Below, one piece after another: positions 62,524 through 64,000 of a stretch of 64,000 nt of DNA. Numbering within the stretch: position 1 is the stretch's first letter; each line of letters starts with the position of its first letter. The stretch is from Clostridium aestuarii (GTDB taxonomy: Bacteria > Bacillota > Clostridia > Clostridiales > Clostridiaceae), in assembly GCF_026735135.1 (NCBI RefSeq), contig NZ_JAPQER010000001.1, forward strand, positions 317,500 through 381,499, written 5' to 3'. The notes beneath the pieces were generated by a model. The model was not told the DNA's origin. It ran no database searches and was given only the letters and a program-made list of their open reading frames with translations. The translations under genes were made by a program, and so were the position numbers.

Positions 62524-64000
62524 TTACAAATTATACTTTTTCAATTTTCTATATAATGTCGCAATACCAATTCCTAGTTTTTGAGCAATAATCTTTTTTG
62601 AATCCGCATCATTACCATAAATATCGAGAGCTTTCTTTATAATTCTTTTTTCCATTCTATCTAAGTTTAAATCTTCAATTTCCGAACTTACAGAAACATT
62701 CTTTATTTTTTCTGGTAATAATTCGTATTTAATTATACCTGGATATTTCAACATATTGATTACATATTCAATTGTATTTTGAAGTTCTCTTACATTTCCT
62801 GGCCAAGCATAATTTTCGATATGATTCCAAAATTCATCTTCTATCTTAACAACTTTTTTATCAAATAACTTTGAAAATTTGTTTATAAATCTTGTTGCTA
62901 TTAAACGAATATCTTCCTCTCTTTCCTTTAGCGATGGAATATTTAGTGGTATTACATTTAACCTGTAATAAAGATCTTCTCTAAAGGTATTATCTTTTAT
63001 CATCTCTTCTAAGTTTTTATTAGTAGCTGCAATAACTCTTACATTTACTTTAATAGGTTTATTAGAACCTAATCTTACAATTTCTCTTTGTTCTAATACT
63101 CTCAAAAGTTTAACCTGAATATATAAAGGCATATCTCCTATTTCATCTAAAAATAAAGTTCCTTTATCAGCAAGTTCAAATTTACCAAGCTTACCTTTTG
63201 GATCTGCTCCAGTAAACGCCCCTTTAACATAACCAAATAATTCACTTTCAAGTAAATTTTCTGGAATAGCACCACAATTAATAGCAACAAATGGAGCATT
63301 TGCTCTATCACTTTCTTCATGAAGTGCTCTAGCAAACAACTCTTTTCCTGTACCACTTTCACCGTTAATCAATACAGTTGAAGTAGCAGAAGCAATCATT
63401 TTAACTTTATTCTTTAAATTACTTATCTTTCGAGATTGTCCAAATATTTTATCTAAACCAATATTTTCATTTGATGATGTTAAAGCTAAAACATTTTCTT
63501 TTATTAAATCTGCATCTTTAAATATAAACATTTTATTAAAATTACCAATATTAACATCATAAACAGTTCCTATCAAATAATAGTCTAAGTCATTTATCTC
63601 TACCCTATATTCCATTAAATTTAAAATCTGATTTCCTGTTGGTTCCAAATTAATAGTTTTTATTTCACTAACATGTGAATCTAACTTTAACATTTCCCTA
63701 GCAATAAAATTAGTTTTAGCTATAGCTTGCTTTTTATCAAAGACTATTACTCCTTGTTCAATTTTATCTATAATTACATTTAACAAATCAAAAATAGCTA
63801 ATTTTTCATAATTTTTTATAATTTCAAACGCCTTGGATGCTATTAATTCTGAAATTTGATTTAAGAATTCAATAAAAGTATCATAATTTTCAAATATATG
63901 TTTCTTTTGGTTTTCAGTAAAACAAACAAACCCTATAACTCCTATTACCTTATCATTTATCTTTATTGGAGTGCTCATTTCAAAAGTTTCATTACAAATA
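62524..64000 (-). CDS. Sigma-54-dependent activator, N-terminus cut by window
   Basis: The frame stays open to the window edge (NETFEMSTPIK before the first internal ATG at 63978), so the true start lies outside. Domains seen: an N-terminal sensor part (GAF/PAS-like, about residues 1-130), AAA+ domain with GESGTGKE and GAFTGADPKG, and a C-terminal Fis helix (KKIIAQKLGIGIATLYRKLK). It lies directly upstream of the ygeXY sigma-54 promoter and is its probable activator, responding to a diaminopropionate-type signal. Confidence 0.92.
   Translation of the reverse strand, partial: ICNETFEMSTPIKINDKVIGVIGFVCFTENQKKHIFENYDTFIEFLNQISELIASKAFEIIKNYEKLAIFDLLNVIIDKIEQGVIVFDKKQAIAKTNFIAREMLKLDSHVSEIKTINLEPTGNQILNLMEYRVEINDLDYYLIGTVYDVNIGNFNKMFIFKDADLIKENVLALTSSNENIGLDKIFGQSRKISNLKNKVKMIASATSTVLINGESGTGKELFARALHEESDRANAPFVAINCGAIPENLLESELFGYVKGAFTGADPKGKLGKFELADKGTLFLDEIGDMPLYIQVKLLRVLEQREIVRLGSNKPIKVNVRVIAATNKNLEEMIKDNTFREDLYYRLNVIPLNIPSLKEREEDIRLIATRFINKFSKLFDKKVVKIEDEFWNHIENYAWPGNVRELQNTIEYVINMLKYPGIIKYELLPEKIKNVSVSSEIEDLNLDRMEKRIIKKALDIYGNDADSKKIIAQKLGIGIATLYRKLKKYNL

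Noticed and set aside
1..64000. CRISPR arrays, tRNA or rRNA genes, intact prophage
   Set aside because: No regular repeat-spacer arrays, no cloverleaf or rRNA segments, and no phage structural genes were found on reading both strands by eye; a weak tRNA-like match would need tRNAscan-SE to exclude.

Overview
The window is AT-rich DNA with Firmicutes-type ribosome binding sites (GGAGG-like, with several GTG and TTG starts). Its gene content points to an anaerobic, motile, amino-acid-using Clostridium sensu lato: YgeX/YgeY diaminopropionate catabolism, sigma-54 activators of amino acid pathways, SstT, chemotaxis, c-di-GMP enzymes and a 4Fe-4S flavoprotein. The genus is an inference from content; no rRNA or tRNA gene is present.

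Region 1 (1-23.7 kb) is a defence and mobile-element island. It opens with a broken IS3-type transposase abutting a truncated NIF3/YqfO-like start. A minus-strand run of nine genes follows (12487 down to 1335): HIT hydrolase, PLD-DEAD/DEAH helicase, NERD-HRDC protein, a ZorA-like MotA/TolQ channel with a long coiled coil, a ZorB-like MotB/OmpA protein, an HNH endonuclease, a GHKL ATPase and two unrecognised proteins. The motor pair plus HNH resembles Zorya, but the GHKL ATPase and the two tail genes do not match a Zorya type I know, so this is the best protein-coding candidate for an undescribed system. The island continues with a MazG-like pyrophosphohydrolase, a PD-(D/E)XK nuclease, a lipoprotein, a methyltransferase, two HEPN-MNT toxin-antitoxin modules with the relic of a third between them, an ABC exporter, SstT, and an orphan DptF-like phosphorothioation-dependent restriction ATPase with an altered P-loop.

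Region 2 (23.7-39.5 kb) is metabolic and signalling. A sigma-54 activator faces a sigma-54-type promoter for a class III aminotransferase and a small companion protein. Then come a GGDEF/HD-GYP sensor, HAD hydrolase, flavin reductase, SatP-type acetate transporter, ArgB, a GGDEF-EAL protein, a 1-Cys peroxiredoxin, a collapsed sigma/anti-sigma pair, and a purine riboswitch with terminator controlling a permease and a phosphoribosyltransferase.

Region 3 (39.5-46.3 kb) holds a roughly 400-nt intergenic stretch, richer in G+C than its surroundings, with several GNRA-capped hairpins. It is the best candidate for a structured non-coding RNA. It is followed by a lipoprotein, a chemoreceptor fragment, three paralogous Ntn-type amide hydrolases (the middle one inverted) and a hotdog thioesterase.

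Region 4 (46.3-64 kb) has a chemoreceptor, a PNPOx-ferredoxin flavoprotein, an NhaC antiporter and MarR gene sharing three operator-like palindromes, a large membrane-anchored protein, a probable pseudokinase, an azoreductase and a UgtP-like glycosyltransferase. It ends with a minus-strand catabolic cluster: sigma-54 activator (cut by the window end), ygeX, ygeY, NSS transporter, its 34-residue small subunit and an M24 peptidase. Two intergenic repeat families run through the window: at least eleven copies of a palindrome built on TCCTAAGAAT/ATTCTTAGGA, mostly at gene ends and probably terminators, and six copies of a second element with a GCTGCATGCAAATT-like core.
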